Counted from the first letter of the stretch, positions 43,021 through 53,899 are shown. The stretch is DNA of 64,000 bases from an uncultured Aquimarina sp. (GCA_947498935.1 CANMMM010000019.1:1-64000), one strand, 5' to 3'. The notes: a model not told the origin generated them from the sequence alone. Numbers and translations: made by a program.

Positions 43021-44238
43021 TTAGTTGATTAGGTAATTAATAAGTGCAGATTGTATGTAATACATCTGTATGGATTCCACCTGATTTAACTCAAATTTGA
43101 GTTGTAGCTCTTGTATATCCAGTACATCGTTAAAATCGATGGTTCCCGTTTCATAATTCTTGATGAGAATCTGTTCCGCATCTTTAGCTTGCTTCAAATT
43201 TTTAGCTTGTGTGTTGTATGCTATTCTGGACTGGTTGCGTTGGGATATCGCTTTCGCGAAAGCGGACTCCAACACGTTTAATCGCTCATCCTTTTGCAAG
43301 TTGATTTCTTGCTGTCGCAGTTCATTTTGCTTGGAAATAGATTTATAACGATTATTAAAAATGGGAATAGAAACAGAAACCATAGGCATCAAAATATCTT
43401 TACCATTATCGCTAGGAAATGCATCTGTACGCTCACTAACAGGTAAATAATCCACGCCAAAACCTATCATAGGCAATCCTTCACGCTGATTGAGTAATTC
43501 TGATTGTGCTACGGATTCGTACAATATATCGTACTTGAGCAGTTCAGGATTGAGCGATAGTGCGTCTGTTCCGTATATGGGGTCATCCTCTGGAATTTCC
43601 ATTATTGCAACTATTTCAACCGTGCTATTTTCATCCCGATTTAGAAGATTATTGAAGGTTGTTTGTTCTGCGCTAAATTCCTCTTCCAATACTTCTTTTT
43701 GCTGCCGCAATTCATTTTGACGAATCTGCAACCGCAATACATCTACCGCAGATGCCTTGCCCACTTCTACCGAAGTCAGGGCAAGACGCTCATAAGTTTT
43801 TAATAGTTGGATGTTCTCGTCGAGTACCTTTTGCTTTGCTCTTGTTTCATACAATCTGTAATAGGATTGCGCTACTGAAAGCGCCAATTTTCGTTTGGCG
43901 ATTGTGATTTCCACATATTCAGCTTCGGCCATTGAAATCGCATAATTTTCACGTGCGCTAATGGTACCAAACCAAGGCAACATCTGTTTTACGCCAATCC
44001 GTGCTCGTTGTGCACCCACTCTTGTTTCTGGCTCACTTACAAAATAACCTGCGCTTACTTCCGTATTAGGTAGCCAGTTTGCTTCATTGACTTTTTCTTC
44101 GGCAATATTGTAGCGCAGTTCAAAAGCTTGAATCTCTGGATTGTTACCTTCTGCTTCTTCAATGTAGGACTGTAATTGTTGCGCCTTTGCTAAAGCGGAA
44201 ACAAACAAAAGACAGATTATGATTTTAATATTTTTCAT
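43021..44238 (-). CDS. TolC-family outer-membrane channel (CusC-like), 405 aa
   Basis: Signal peptide (MKNIKIIICLLFVSALAKAQ) plus two long helical-barrel repeats with the OEP pattern: EAEGNNPEIQAFELRYNIAE, NEANWLPNTEVSAGYFV, TIDFNDVLDIQELQLKFELN. It would form the exit duct for the CusA pump, whose gene overlaps it by ATGA (44235-44238). A palindrome copy (43249-43264) codes SAFAKAI. Confidence 0.9.
   Translation of the reverse strand: MKNIKIIICLLFVSALAKAQQLQSYIEEAEGNNPEIQAFELRYNIAEEKVNEANWLPNTEVSAGYFVSEPETRVGAQRARIGVKQMLPWFGTISARENYAISMAEAEYVEITIAKRKLALSVAQSYYRLYETRAKQKVLDENIQLLKTYERLALTSVEVGKASAVDVLRLQIRQNELRQQKEVLEEEFSAEQTTFNNLLNRDENSTVEIVAIMEIPEDDPIYGTDALSLNPELLKYDILYESVAQSELLNQREGLPMIGFGVDYLPVSERTDAFPSDNGKDILMPMVSVSIPIFNNRYKSISKQNELRQQEINLQKDERLNVLESAFAKAISQRNQSRIAYNTQAKNLKQAKDAEQILIKNYETGTIDFNDVLDIQELQLKFELNQVESIQMYYIQSALINYLIN
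43249..43264. repeat. Dispersed palindrome site 6 (perfect)
   Basis: CGCTTTCGCGAAAGCG within the TolC-type gene. Confidence 0.9.
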
Positions 44239-47200
44239 TTGTTTGCTCTTTTAAGTTGGTATTCTTTTTTCCAGCTATATAGAACTGGTAAAAGGAAATA
44301 AGATGTGACGTCGATTATCATTCCGCCAAAAATGGGGATGGCCATCGGTATCATAATGTCGCTTCCTTTTCCTGTAGATGTGAGTACTGGCAACAATGCC
44401 AAAACTGTGGTCACGGTGGTCATCAAGCAAGGACGTATTCTTTTTCCTGCGGCTTCCAATGTGGCGAGACGTATCCCTTTTTTACTGTCTGGCTCGTTGC
44501 TTTTAAAAGATTGGTCTAAATAGGTTGCCATTACAACACCATCATCAGTCGCAATACCGAAAAGGGCAATAAAACCGACCCAAACGGCCACACTTAAATT
44601 GATGGTTTTCATATTGAACAAGTCCCGTAGGTTCTCGCCAAAAAAGCTGAAATTGAAAAACCAATCCTGACCGTATAACCATATCATTATAAAACCACCT
44701 GCAAAGGCTACAGCGATGGCAGTAAAAACCATTAGCGACGTAGAAACCGACCTGAACTGGAAATACAAAATCAAGAAAATGACCAGCAAGCAAAGTGGCA
44801 CAACTACCGATAACGTTTTTTCTGCTCGCAATTGATTTTCGTATGTTCCTGTAAATCGGTAACTGATTCCTTGTGGCACGACCAAATCGCCATTATCGAT
44901 TTTCTGTTGAATGAGCGCTTGTGCATTTTCCACCACATCGACTTCGGCAAAGCCATCGAGCTTATCAAACAGCACATACCCAATCAAGAAGGTGTCTTCA
45001 CTTTTAATGACCTGTGGACCTTGCTCATATCGTATATCCACCATTTCGCCCAAATGAACCGGACTACCAGTTGATACAGGAACATAGATGCTTTTTAAAT
45101 CTTCTGGATTTGCACGTAATTCCCTTGGATAGCGTACCCTTACACCGTAGCGCTCACGTCCTTCTACTGTTTGGGTAAGTGGCATACCGCCCACAGCTAC
45201 TTGAAGCACTTCCTGAACATCCATAATAGAGATTCCGTAGCGTGCCAGCTGGTCTCGTTTAATATCAATCAGCAAATAGGGTTTGCCCACGATGCGGTCT
45301 GCAAAAACGGCTTGTTCTTTAACACCTTCGGCTTGTTTTAGGATGTCTTCCAGTTGTAGTCCAAAGTTTTCTATGGTTTTTAAATCTGGTCCTTTTACTT
45401 TAATTCCCATCGGTGCTCGCATACCCGTTTGTAACATCACGAGCCTCGTCTCGATGGGCTGCAACTTGGGCGCAGAAGTCACGCCTGGAAACTTGGTCAC
45501 TTGTACGATTTCATTCCAAATGTCATCAGGACTGCTGATTTCCGGTCGCCAGTTTCGATAATATTCCCCATCGTTATCTTTAATCAAATCATTGCGTGTT
45601 GCACTTGTTTTGAGTTGTGACGCTTCATAATTTGCATCATCATCGATTTCATTATTGGGGTTAATAATGAACTTGTCATTTTTCAGCACAAATAGGCCAT
45701 CATCGTTTACACGGTAGCGTTGTCTTTCGCCATTCTCATTTCGCATATATTCAGACTTATACTGAATGACATTTTCATACATCGAGAGTGGCGCAGGGTC
45801 GAGAGCAGATTCTGTTCTACCCGCTTTTCCTACTACCGTTTCAATTTCAGGAATGCTCGCCACAGCCATATCCAGTTGTTGTAGCACCCGTTTATTTTCT
45901 TCCACACCGGCGTGCGGTAAGGATGTAGGCATTAATAAGAATGAACCTTCATTAAGTGCTGGCATAAATTCCTTTCCCGTGTTTCGCATTATGACCACAC
46001 CTAAAATCAGCACCGTGGTTGGAATGATTAAAAACAGGTATCGGTTTTGAAGTGCCCAACGCAAAATGCTGTCATAGTATCTTCGGAAAACTGTAAACAC
46101 ACCAAGCAGTCCAAAGCAGATAATCGCTACAAAAATCAAATTCATTAGAATGCTGCGGTCAAAACCAAGTGGTCGCCAGTATTCGGCGAGTAGGAAAACA
46201 ATAGCAACACAGGAAATAATAATATGGATGAGATTAGCTCGTTTTTCTGTAATTCTATCCCTTACGCTCAAAAGCGCAACAACACCGTAGGCAATCAAAA
46301 TGAGACCAAGCCAATAGCCATAAAAGATGGCTGTGATACCAAGGACAATGAGAACACCATTAATAATGTACTTTGAGCGTTCCATTAGGTTACTTTTCTT
46401 AAAAAGAAACGCGGCAAAAGGCGGTATTAAAAACAGCGCGATTACAAGCGATGCCGCAAGTGCCATTGTTTTGGTAAATGCCAGTGGTCTAAATAATTTT
46501 CCTTCAGCCCCAATCATCGTAAACACAGGTAGGAAACTGATAATCGTCGTGAGCACAGCGGTCAAAATTGCACCGGAAACTTCCGCAGTAGCGTTGTAGA
46601 TGATTTCGTTTGTAGTGTATTCTATTCCGCTTTCGCGAAAGCGTAATTTTTCATCTTCCAAATGCCGAATCATATTTTCGGCAAGTATGACACCCACATC
46701 CACCATCGTACCGATAGCAATGGCAATTCCTGATAAGGCAACAATGTTGGCATCTACATTAAAGAGCTTCATTGTTATGAAAACCATTAAAACGGCAACA
46801 GGCAACAGACTAGAGATTAGAATAGATGCTCGTAGGTTAAACACCATCACGATGATGACCAAAATGGTTATCAGGATTTCAAGTGTAAGGGCTTCGTTGA
46901 GCGTGTGAAGTGTTTCCTGAATAAGTTGCGTTCGGTCATAAAAGGGAACGATAGTCACTTGTGAAGTGCGACCATCTGCCAAGATTTTTGTGGGCAGTCC
47001 GGATGATAATTCGGCTATTTGGTCTTTTACATTATTGATGACTTCCATTGGGTTTGCGCCATAGCGAGCTACCACCACACCGCCTACCACTTCGGCACCT
47101 TCTTTATCTAAAATACCACGTCGCGTTTGTGGTCCCAGATGAACATTTGCGATGTCCTTGATTCGGATAGAAGTAAAATTTTCAGAAGCAACCACCGCAT

Positions 47201-47987
47201 TTTCAATATCTGCAACAGATTTCACATATCCCAAACCACGCACCAGATATTCAGCTTGATTGATTTCCAATGTTTGCGCACCGATGTCTTGATTGCTTTC
47301 CTTGACCGCCTTTACAATTTCACTTAAGCCGATGTTGTACTGCCGCATTTTCTCAGGGTCAACATCCACTTGGTATTCTTGGATGTAACCACCAATTGAA
47401 GCCACTTCAGAAACACCGCTTGCCGAAGACAATCCATATTTCACATAATAATCCTGTATACTGCGCAATTCCTGTAAATCCCAACCGCCAGTTACGTTGC
47501 CCTCTTTGTCACGACCTTCCAGCGTGTACCAAAATATTTGACCCAAACCTGTGGCGTCTGGACCCAAAGCTGGGTTTACACCATCGGGCAATAAGTTTGC
47601 GGGAAGGGAATTGAGTTTTTCGAGAATACGGCTTCGCGACCAATAAAATTCTACATCCTCTTCAAAGATGATATAGATACTTGAAAAACCAAACATTGAA
47701 GAGCTCCGGATGGTCTTGACACCAGGGATTCCCAACAATGAAGTTGTAAGTGGATAGGTAATCTGGTCTTCAATATCCTGTGGCGAACGCCCTTGCCATT
47801 TTGTGAAAACAATTTGCTGGTTTTCGCCGATGTCTGGAATGGCATCAACCGCTACAGGATCAGTTGGTAAAATGCTTGTTTCCCAATTGAAGGGTGCATT
47901 GACAATGCCCCAACCTACGAATAGGGCGAGTAGTATAACGGCAACAAGTTTGTTTTCTATGAGAAATTTTATGCTCTTATTTAGCAT
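44235..47987 (-). CDS. cusA: CusA-type RND copper pump, 1250 aa
   Basis: Heavy-metal RND transporter with FNWETSILPTDPVAVDAIPD near the N-terminus, GRSPQDIEDQITYPLTTSLL, the helix-four metal-path GTMVDVGVILAENMIRHL, and METRLVML-like porter motifs (PIETRLVMLQTGMRAPMGIK). At 1250 aa it is longer than the usual 1040-1080. Extra length comes from added hydrophobic helices around residues 535-640 and an inserted charged loop around 730-800. A palindrome copy (46628-46643) codes FRESG. It forms the tripartite export system with the TolC and CusB proteins of the block. Confidence 0.92.
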   Translation of the reverse strand: MLNKSIKFLIENKLVAVILLALFVGWGIVNAPFNWETSILPTDPVAVDAIPDIGENQQIVFTKWQGRSPQDIEDQITYPLTTSLLGIPGVKTIRSSSMFGFSSIYIIFEEDVEFYWSRSRILEKLNSLPANLLPDGVNPALGPDATGLGQIFWYTLEGRDKEGNVTGGWDLQELRSIQDYYVKYGLSSASGVSEVASIGGYIQEYQVDVDPEKMRQYNIGLSEIVKAVKESNQDIGAQTLEINQAEYLVRGLGYVKSVADIENAVVASENFTSIRIKDIANVHLGPQTRRGILDKEGAEVVGGVVVARYGANPMEVINNVKDQIAELSSGLPTKILADGRTSQVTIVPFYDRTQLIQETLHTLNEALTLEILITILVIIVMVFNLRASILISSLLPVAVLMVFITMKLFNVDANIVALSGIAIAIGTMVDVGVILAENMIRHLEDEKLRFRESGIEYTTNEIIYNATAEVSGAILTAVLTTIISFLPVFTMIGAEGKLFRPLAFTKTMALAASLVIALFLIPPFAAFLFKKSNLMERSKYIINGVLIVLGITAIFYGYWLGLILIAYGVVALLSVRDRITEKRANLIHIIISCVAIVFLLAEYWRPLGFDRSILMNLIFVAIICFGLLGVFTVFRRYYDSILRWALQNRYLFLIIPTTVLILGVVIMRNTGKEFMPALNEGSFLLMPTSLPHAGVEENKRVLQQLDMAVASIPEIETVVGKAGRTESALDPAPLSMYENVIQYKSEYMRNENGERQRYRVNDDGLFVLKNDKFIINPNNEIDDDANYEASQLKTSATRNDLIKDNDGEYYRNWRPEISSPDDIWNEIVQVTKFPGVTSAPKLQPIETRLVMLQTGMRAPMGIKVKGPDLKTIENFGLQLEDILKQAEGVKEQAVFADRIVGKPYLLIDIKRDQLARYGISIMDVQEVLQVAVGGMPLTQTVEGRERYGVRVRYPRELRANPEDLKSIYVPVSTGSPVHLGEMVDIRYEQGPQVIKSEDTFLIGYVLFDKLDGFAEVDVVENAQALIQQKIDNGDLVVPQGISYRFTGTYENQLRAEKTLSVVVPLCLLVIFLILYFQFRSVSTSLMVFTAIAVAFAGGFIMIWLYGQDWFFNFSFFGENLRDLFNMKTINLSVAVWVGFIALFGIATDDGVVMATYLDQSFKSNEPDSKKGIRLATLEAAGKRIRPCLMTTVTTVLALLPVLTSTGKGSDIMIPMAIPIFGGMIIDVTSYFLLPVLYSWKKEYQLKRANK
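46628..46643. repeat. Dispersed palindrome site 7 (perfect)
   Basis: CGCTTTCGCGAAAGCG within cusA. Confidence 0.9.
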
Positions 47988-48129
47988 ACGATATGATTAT
48001 TAAACAGTTATAGAAATATGCTTTGGTTTGCTCTCAGTACAAATGAGAAACAACAAAACGTGCCCAAAACGAATGTATCGCCAGGCTTTTCCAGTTACAA
48101 TTACATTGCTACTGGTACTGTTTAATAAA

Positions 48130-48549
48130 TCAAATTAAGAATGTCTGGTGCAATACCTGCAAGTCCCGCCTTATGAATGGGGGCGAGTGATCTGAGAAAG
48201 AGATCTCTTGTGATTCAGTTCCTTCAAAGAGACTGATATATGAGTAAGCAAAAGAGGCAACGAATATTTGTTGCTCAAAAGTAAGTTGTGAAAAATCCTG
48301 TTTTAAATCCTCCTGACCTTCAATAATTAATTGTTCATCTGAGCAACAAGATTTTTTAGAAACCATTGAGTTAGAACAACTCTTAGCAGGTTCAGCTTTT
48401 TCCATTCCGCAAGTCTTAACATCTTGGATGAATGAAAAATCTACTAATGTATCTCCACAATAATGCATATTCACAGTAAACGACATTGTGGTCAGTAGAA
48501 CCACAATAGCCATTACCATTGCCATTGATTTGTGGATAATTTGTTTCAT
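48130..48549 (-). CDS. HYC_CC_PP-like exported metal-binding protein, 139 aa
   Basis: N-terminal signal helix followed by NMHYCGDTLVDFSF, a Cys-rich stretch with KKSCCSDEQLI, and C-terminal SDHSPPFIRRDLQ. The HYC, CC and PP elements in this order define the family, found at the head of copper efflux clusters. It likely opens the copper transcription unit. A TAnnTTTG element lies directly before the ATG. Confidence 0.85.
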   Translation of the reverse strand: MKQIIHKSMAMVMAIVVLLTTMSFTVNMHYCGDTLVDFSFIQDVKTCGMEKAEPAKSCSNSMVSKKSCCSDEQLIIEGQEDLKQDFSQLTFEQQIFVASFAYSYISLFEGTESQEISFSDHSPPFIRRDLQVLHQTFLI

Positions 48550-48554
48550 TATTG

Positions 48555-48562
48555 CAAAATTA
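48555..48562 (-). promoter_or_regulatory. Candidate -7 element (TAATTTTG) before the HYC_CC_PP-like gene
   Basis: TAATTTTG on the minus strand fits TAnnTTTG but is only about 5 bases from the annotated ATG, so either the mRNA is nearly leaderless or the true start is later. The remaining divergent interval to 48777 holds no gene. Confidence 0.35.
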
Positions 48563-48777
48563 GCAAATATTTTAACATAAATGTTTGTTTTAACGAAATG
48601 TTGTATAATAGTGAAAAATCACATTTTCGATAAATAAGAATAAATCACAATCAAATTCTTTTACTTTAGTAAGTTCAAATAATTAAATATTAGCACGCTA
48701 TAGACTTCAATCTAACAGACATAAACGCATCATACTCAAGTCTTATCCCTAAAAAGACTGATGGTATAACCGTTTAT

Positions 48778-50076
48778 ATGCTTCATAAAAAAATCATTAA
48801 TAAGCAGATTAACAAGCACTTTACCTATAAAGATATCGAAAGGTGTATTAAAGAGGTGGCATTAATGGAAAGCAGTAGCATACCTCATACTGATCCTATT
48901 GTAGATGGTTTGTTGAAGTACTATTTAGAACATCCAAGAGAAGAACGCTTTAAATATGCGCTTACTGACTTTGCACTTAAGTTCGTTAAGCTTATAGATA
49001 ATAAACTTTATAGCCCCTACGCAAAGTTTCCGCTACGGGACACTTTCAAAAAACTTGCAGACTTTACAGCTTCAGATATTAAAAGTATAGATGATTTTAA
49101 TAGATGGTATGAATTTAATTTTGAAGGTAATAGCGGCACTGTAATTATAGATCATTTAGAATCATTAAAGGATTACGTTAATAAAGCTATTGACGAGCTC
49201 AATATTTATATCAATCAAGACCAAGATTCGGCATTAAAAACAGCTGAGAATGTTTCCATATTATTTGAAAAAATTACTGCAAAAAGCGACGAGATTAAAG
49301 ACACTTTACTAATAAGTAATAGCCTTGATGAAGAAATAGAGCAAGTCGTTGACTATTTTTTAAAAAGAAAAAACAGCCTTCCTAACACTAAAACGCCTGA
49401 ACAGAAAGAGACACATAAAATATTCAGAGAAGAATACGGTAGAGCCGTTCAAATTAAAAAGAAGGTAGATGAGTTTTTTGTTGAAGTAGAATATAAATTA
49501 GGGCAATTATTAGATAGGTCAGCTTACGCAAGTACTCAATTAATTACGGTTCAAGATAATTTTAAAAATAAATCGGCAGTTAGAATAAATATAAAACGGT
49601 TTTTAAAATTCACATTAGAACAAGCGTCCTTTTCTAAAAAAGATGGTATTACATTGACTGAAAAATTCCCTTTAAAATCTATTGTTTCTGAACGTTTTAA
49701 ACACGTCGGTTTGGTTTATTATGAAGAGTTTGGTATTCAGAAGAGCTATGTTATTGAACCTAAAGTCAATGAAGCACACCTTGAGTTACAAATCTCAAAA
49801 TTAGATACCGAACTAACTCGTCAAGAGAATACCGCCAGATGGGTAAATCATTTTAAAAAGCAGTTAAACGACGATGGGGAAATTGATTTTAGTAATCATT
49901 TTTACGATATAGCTTTAAAAGAAAATGATGCCTTAATAGCACTTAAAGTAGGATTTGAACTTGTAGAGTTTGCTAGACATAATAACGGTTACGAAATTAA
50001 AATAGACAGAGAAATCCCCAAGTCATCTCTGTCTCAAAATATTGCATTATGGAAAATGAAAATAATAAAGAAGTAA
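48778..50076 (+). CDS. jetA: Wadjet JetA-like protein (kleisin-type subunit), 432 aa
   Basis: Wadjet systems use a condensin-like complex to detect and cleave small circular plasmid DNA. This first gene has the expected size and place. It is almost entirely helical, with an N-terminal block of about 100 residues (MESSSIPHTDPIVDGLLKYY), a coiled region (about 120-250) and a C-terminal beta-rich part ending in IALWKMKII. Sequence identity to known JetA is too low for me to assign a Wadjet type. It overlaps jetB by 28 bases, typical of the operon. Confidence 0.8.
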   Translation: MLHKKIINKQINKHFTYKDIERCIKEVALMESSSIPHTDPIVDGLLKYYLEHPREERFKYALTDFALKFVKLIDNKLYSPYAKFPLRDTFKKLADFTASDIKSIDDFNRWYEFNFEGNSGTVIIDHLESLKDYVNKAIDELNIYINQDQDSALKTAENVSILFEKITAKSDEIKDTLLISNSLDEEIEQVVDYFLKRKNSLPNTKTPEQKETHKIFREEYGRAVQIKKKVDEFFVEVEYKLGQLLDRSAYASTQLITVQDNFKNKSAVRINIKRFLKFTLEQASFSKKDGITLTEKFPLKSIVSERFKHVGLVYYEEFGIQKSYVIEPKVNEAHLELQISKLDTELTRQENTARWVNHFKKQLNDDGEIDFSNHFYDIALKENDALIALKVGFELVEFARHNNGYEIKIDREIPKSSLSQNIALWKMKIIKK

Positions 50077-50729
50077 GTCAAAATTTTTCGTTTTTTAAAA
50101 ACGCAGATGTGCAAGAATATTTTGCAGATTTAAACATTGAACTACTATCTGGTAGACATATTCAAAACGATAGATTTTATCTCTATAAACTACTTAAGGA
50201 CTATTTCAACGAGCTTTCATATTATTATGAAAAGATATATGGTTTAGAACTAATAATGGAAAGTAGAGAAGACTCAAAATACTATTACGTAGATTATCCA
50301 GATGCATCTAAAGGAGCACGTGCTAACCCCTCACGACACAAAAAGCTAACGCAAAAACAAACCTTGATAGGTCTTATACTACTTAATATGTATTACGAGC
50401 GATATTTTGAAAGTAAAAAAGAAGTACGCTTTGCAGATATAAAAAAGGAGATTAAAGAAAGTGACAATAATATTTTGTACAAAAAATTATTTTTTAACAA
50501 AGTACAGGACGACTACTTGGAAGGCGACTGGTCATTAAAGGTTATTAAGCCATTTAAGAGTGTACTACGAGAATTTAATAAGTTGGGATGGATTACAAAT
50601 TTAGCTGTAGAAGATGGCGAAGATATACACTTCGTATTACGAGAACCAATTATTAGATTTCAAAAATTGTATGAAAAAGAAATTACAAACTTCACAGAGT
50701 TTAGTGAAAAATACCTTAGCCAATTATAA
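50049..50729 (+). CDS. jetB: Wadjet JetB-like protein (MksE/DUF4194-like), 226 aa
   Basis: JetB is the winged-helix partner (MukE/MksE-like) that bridges kleisin and ATPase. Visible are FFNEL-type helices in the first half (YLYKLLKDYFNELSYYYEKI), then LTQKQTLIGLILLNMYYERY and a winged-helix tail GWITNLAVEDGEDIHFVLRE. The stop overlaps the next start (TAATG at 50727-50731), so JetC is coupled to it. Confidence 0.82.
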   Translation: MENENNKEVSQNFSFFKNADVQEYFADLNIELLSGRHIQNDRFYLYKLLKDYFNELSYYYEKIYGLELIMESREDSKYYYVDYPDASKGARANPSRHKKLTQKQTLIGLILLNMYYERYFESKKEVRFADIKKEIKESDNNILYKKLFFNKVQDDYLEGDWSLKVIKPFKSVLREFNKLGWITNLAVEDGEDIHFVLREPIIRFQKLYEKEITNFTEFSEKYLSQL

Positions 50730-53700
50730 TGATAGAATATCCAAGAATTTTTTCGCTATCCACAGTTGGTGTGAGAAAGCACTATAATCAAGACTATTTA
50801 TTACATCAAGTAAGGACTGATTTTACCGGCAACAATGGTATCGGTAAATCGCTTATAGCAGACTTATTTCAACTCATATTTATTGGTCAAAAGAGCAAAA
50901 TAAGTTTTGGCACCGAGAGCTTCAAAAATAAAGACAGACATATACATACTATACCTTATAATACTGATGATGCTTATGTTTTTATACATATAGAATTTAA
51001 GAAAAATGAATTTATAACTATTGGCACTAATATAGGTAATAAGCGTAGCAGGCCGTTAAAGTCATTCTGGATATTAAATCAAGCCTATAATGATAATGAC
51101 AGAAAAGACCTTGAAACTTTAGCACTTCACGCAGATCAGTTAGCATACAGTAAAGATTTTTTAAAAGATGGTCAATTTTTGCCCATTAACCAGCTTGCAA
51201 GGCATCTTAAAAAGAATAAAAAAGGCTTTCTAAAATCCTTCACAGATTTAGAAGATAAAAAAGAATACTATGAGTTTTTATATACTAATGAGCTTTTGCC
51301 TATAAATCTTGCGATTGATGAAAATATGGACGCTTTCGCGAAAGTGATACAATCCTTTTCAAAAGCAAACTCATTAGATACGGAGAGCGATAAAATTTTA
51401 AAGGATTTTCTTTTTGAGAATAGTTTAGATAAGCTTGAGACCAAATACAAATCAAACAAGGAGAAGCTTGAAAAACTTATAAATGAATACAATGAGCTGG
51501 ACGAAGAAATACATACTATTGAGTTAAAACAAGAAGTATTAGGTAATCTTAAAGAGTTAGAGCAATTAAAAAACGATGCGCAACAAAATTATCTAACAGC
51601 TGAATACCATAGTAATTATTCGCAATACGAAACTGTTGCAAATAAATGCATAGGAACTTCTAATAAAATTGAAAAAGAGACAGATATCATTAGTAACCTA
51701 AAATCAGATCTACCAAAAATTTCTAAACAAATTGAAATTACAAAGTCAGATTATGACACCTATTTTAAAGCTCAAGAATCCTTTACAAACTATAAAAAAC
51801 TCTTTAATGAAAGAGCAGAAAAATTAGCAAGTCTTGATCAGCTTCAAAAAATGAAGCTACCTGAAATAGATCAAGCAAATTTAGTTAAGATAAATATTGA
51901 TGAATACAATCACCAGTCAATCATTGATAGGGTAAATAAACTTAATTCTGATTTAAAAAGATACGGTACGATTGATAAAATAAATAAGAAGACATCATCA
52001 CAGCTAAAAATTATTGCAGACTACAAAGCAGTCAAGAGCTCAGAGCTTGCTGACTTAGAAGCACTCAATCGTATTCTATCTGCTGGAGAAGATGGTTCCT
52101 TAATCGCACAGATTTTAAAAGACGGTAATAATCTTACTAAAGAACAGGAAACTGTACTGTTCGGATTGCTTAAAAATGTGGATTGGGAAAAACCAGATAA
52201 TCCTACTAAAGGAAGTCAATACACTAAAGATAGTTCTCTCTTAAAATCTGAAAATATTGAAGAAGATAAGGTAAATTCCGGTTATTGGTTTGCAATAGGT
52301 GCTTTACGAACCTTTGTACCTTACTCTAATGATAAACAGATATTTGCTGATACTGCTAAAATGAATGATGCTAAGAAAAAAAAGCAGAATGCAATTAACG
52401 AGCAAGTAAAGTCTATCAATAATGAACTTAGTGAAATTTTAAAATTTGAGAAAGGAGATCCCTACGATTTATCAGCAGTTGATAAGCTGAAAAATCTCAA
52501 CAAAGATTTTAAAGACTTTTCGTTATACGAAAGGTCAAAGAAAGCAATGAGTATTGCCGAAAGTCTTTCAACTAAAATTACTCAAGACCAGAATGACTTG
52601 GAGCTATCGTTGCAAGAATTAGAAGCACTTGAAAAGAAAATTCCAATTAAAATTACAGATGAGAAAATAGACGACCAGTTAACATCTTATATTCAAAAAG
52701 TAGCTGCTAAAAAGTCTGTCCATACAGATTTGCAAAACAAACTTGAGACTTCAAAATCAACCATAACCCAAAAGGAAGAAAATTTAGTCACACTAAAAGC
52801 GTTGCTTGACTCACAGGAGAAAGAACGAGATGAGCTAAAGAAAAAGTATGAGGGTGCGCTTACTATCTTTAAAACGCGTTTTAGTCAGTTGCATATTAAG
52901 GATTTTGTGCCTACTAATATCAATCAAGTGAATGTAGAAAATCTTCAAAAATTATATAACACAAATAAGGACAACTACATAAACGCTTATGGTAAAGCAT
53001 CATCCCAATTTGATACGACCAAAGATGATTTAGAAGTAAAAAACCAAATGGATGATCAGAATTATTCATTTGCTGTCTTAGAATTAGTGTTATTAGGACC
53101 AAAAATAAAACACACTGAAAATCTTGCCCCAGCACTTAAAAAATCTAATCAAAACAGAACTAAAGTAATGCAGGCCATTACGCAGGCGATGCTTCGTATA
53201 TTTAAATTGACAAAAACAAAGTACCAAGACTTTGAAAAAACAGTCGAAGATTTGAACGATTTTTTTAACGAGCGACTAATTAGTGATAAGTACCATTTCA
53301 AAATAGATTTTACGCCAAATGAAACATTCAAAATAGATTGGATGAAGAATTTACAGTCGTCCACTCAAGCCGCTTACTCGGAAGGAGAATTACAATTTTC
53401 AGACTCAGTAGAAAGTTTTGTAGAAAAGATATTTGCAGAAACGACCTCCTACAATGAGAAGATAAAATTTTCAGACCTATTAGACCCAAAAACTTATTTT
53501 GATTTAAGTACCAGATTATTAGATAAAGATGGCATTGACCAGACAGGAAGTACAGGACAAAGCTATACCGCGATTGTATTATTAGGGATTGGCAGACTTT
53601 CAATTGTGCAAAAAGAAGATAGAAAAGGTGTCAAATTTTTAATACTTGAAGAAGTCTCTAATATGGATAAGGGTAACTTTAACACCTTTCCAAATATTGC

Positions 53701-53899
53701 AAAAGAGTTTGGATATCAAATGTTGACAATGACACCAGAACCTTATGGCTCTAACGAAGACGAAGGCTGGTATTTACATCACTTAATTGAAGGTTACGAA
53801 GATGTTAATATCAATTATGCACCGCCAAGTAGCTATTTTAAAACTAATGAAGCCAGACAAGATCTGTCAGATTACTTAAATAATGTAAATGACCAATGA
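50729..53899 (+). CDS. jetC: Wadjet JetC SMC-like ATPase, 1056 aa
   Basis: SMC/MukB-like ATPase. Walker A is DFTGNNGIGKSLIADLFQL (about residues 31-49). Two long coiled-coil arms (about 230-420 and 550-760) flank a hinge region. The C-terminal head has the ABC signature DQTGSTGQSYTAIVLLG and Walker B KFLILEEVSNMDKGNF with the catalytic Glu. Together with JetA/B it should form a loop-extruding dimer. A one-mismatch copy of the dispersed palindrome (51331-51346) codes DAFAKV. Confidence 0.92.
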   Translation: MIEYPRIFSLSTVGVRKHYNQDYLLHQVRTDFTGNNGIGKSLIADLFQLIFIGQKSKISFGTESFKNKDRHIHTIPYNTDDAYVFIHIEFKKNEFITIGTNIGNKRSRPLKSFWILNQAYNDNDRKDLETLALHADQLAYSKDFLKDGQFLPINQLARHLKKNKKGFLKSFTDLEDKKEYYEFLYTNELLPINLAIDENMDAFAKVIQSFSKANSLDTESDKILKDFLFENSLDKLETKYKSNKEKLEKLINEYNELDEEIHTIELKQEVLGNLKELEQLKNDAQQNYLTAEYHSNYSQYETVANKCIGTSNKIEKETDIISNLKSDLPKISKQIEITKSDYDTYFKAQESFTNYKKLFNERAEKLASLDQLQKMKLPEIDQANLVKINIDEYNHQSIIDRVNKLNSDLKRYGTIDKINKKTSSQLKIIADYKAVKSSELADLEALNRILSAGEDGSLIAQILKDGNNLTKEQETVLFGLLKNVDWEKPDNPTKGSQYTKDSSLLKSENIEEDKVNSGYWFAIGALRTFVPYSNDKQIFADTAKMNDAKKKKQNAINEQVKSINNELSEILKFEKGDPYDLSAVDKLKNLNKDFKDFSLYERSKKAMSIAESLSTKITQDQNDLELSLQELEALEKKIPIKITDEKIDDQLTSYIQKVAAKKSVHTDLQNKLETSKSTITQKEENLVTLKALLDSQEKERDELKKKYEGALTIFKTRFSQLHIKDFVPTNINQVNVENLQKLYNTNKDNYINAYGKASSQFDTTKDDLEVKNQMDDQNYSFAVLELVLLGPKIKHTENLAPALKKSNQNRTKVMQAITQAMLRIFKLTKTKYQDFEKTVEDLNDFFNERLISDKYHFKIDFTPNETFKIDWMKNLQSSTQAAYSEGELQFSDSVESFVEKIFAETTSYNEKIKFSDLLDPKTYFDLSTRLLDKDGIDQTGSTGQSYTAIVLLGIGRLSIVQKEDRKGVKFLILEEVSNMDKGNFNTFPNIAKEFGYQMLTMTPEPYGSNEDEGWYLHHLIEGYEDVNINYAPPSSYFKTNEARQDLSDYLNNVNDQ
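51331..51346. repeat. Dispersed palindrome site 8 (one mismatch)
   Basis: CGCTTTCGCGAAAGTG within jetC. Confidence 0.85.
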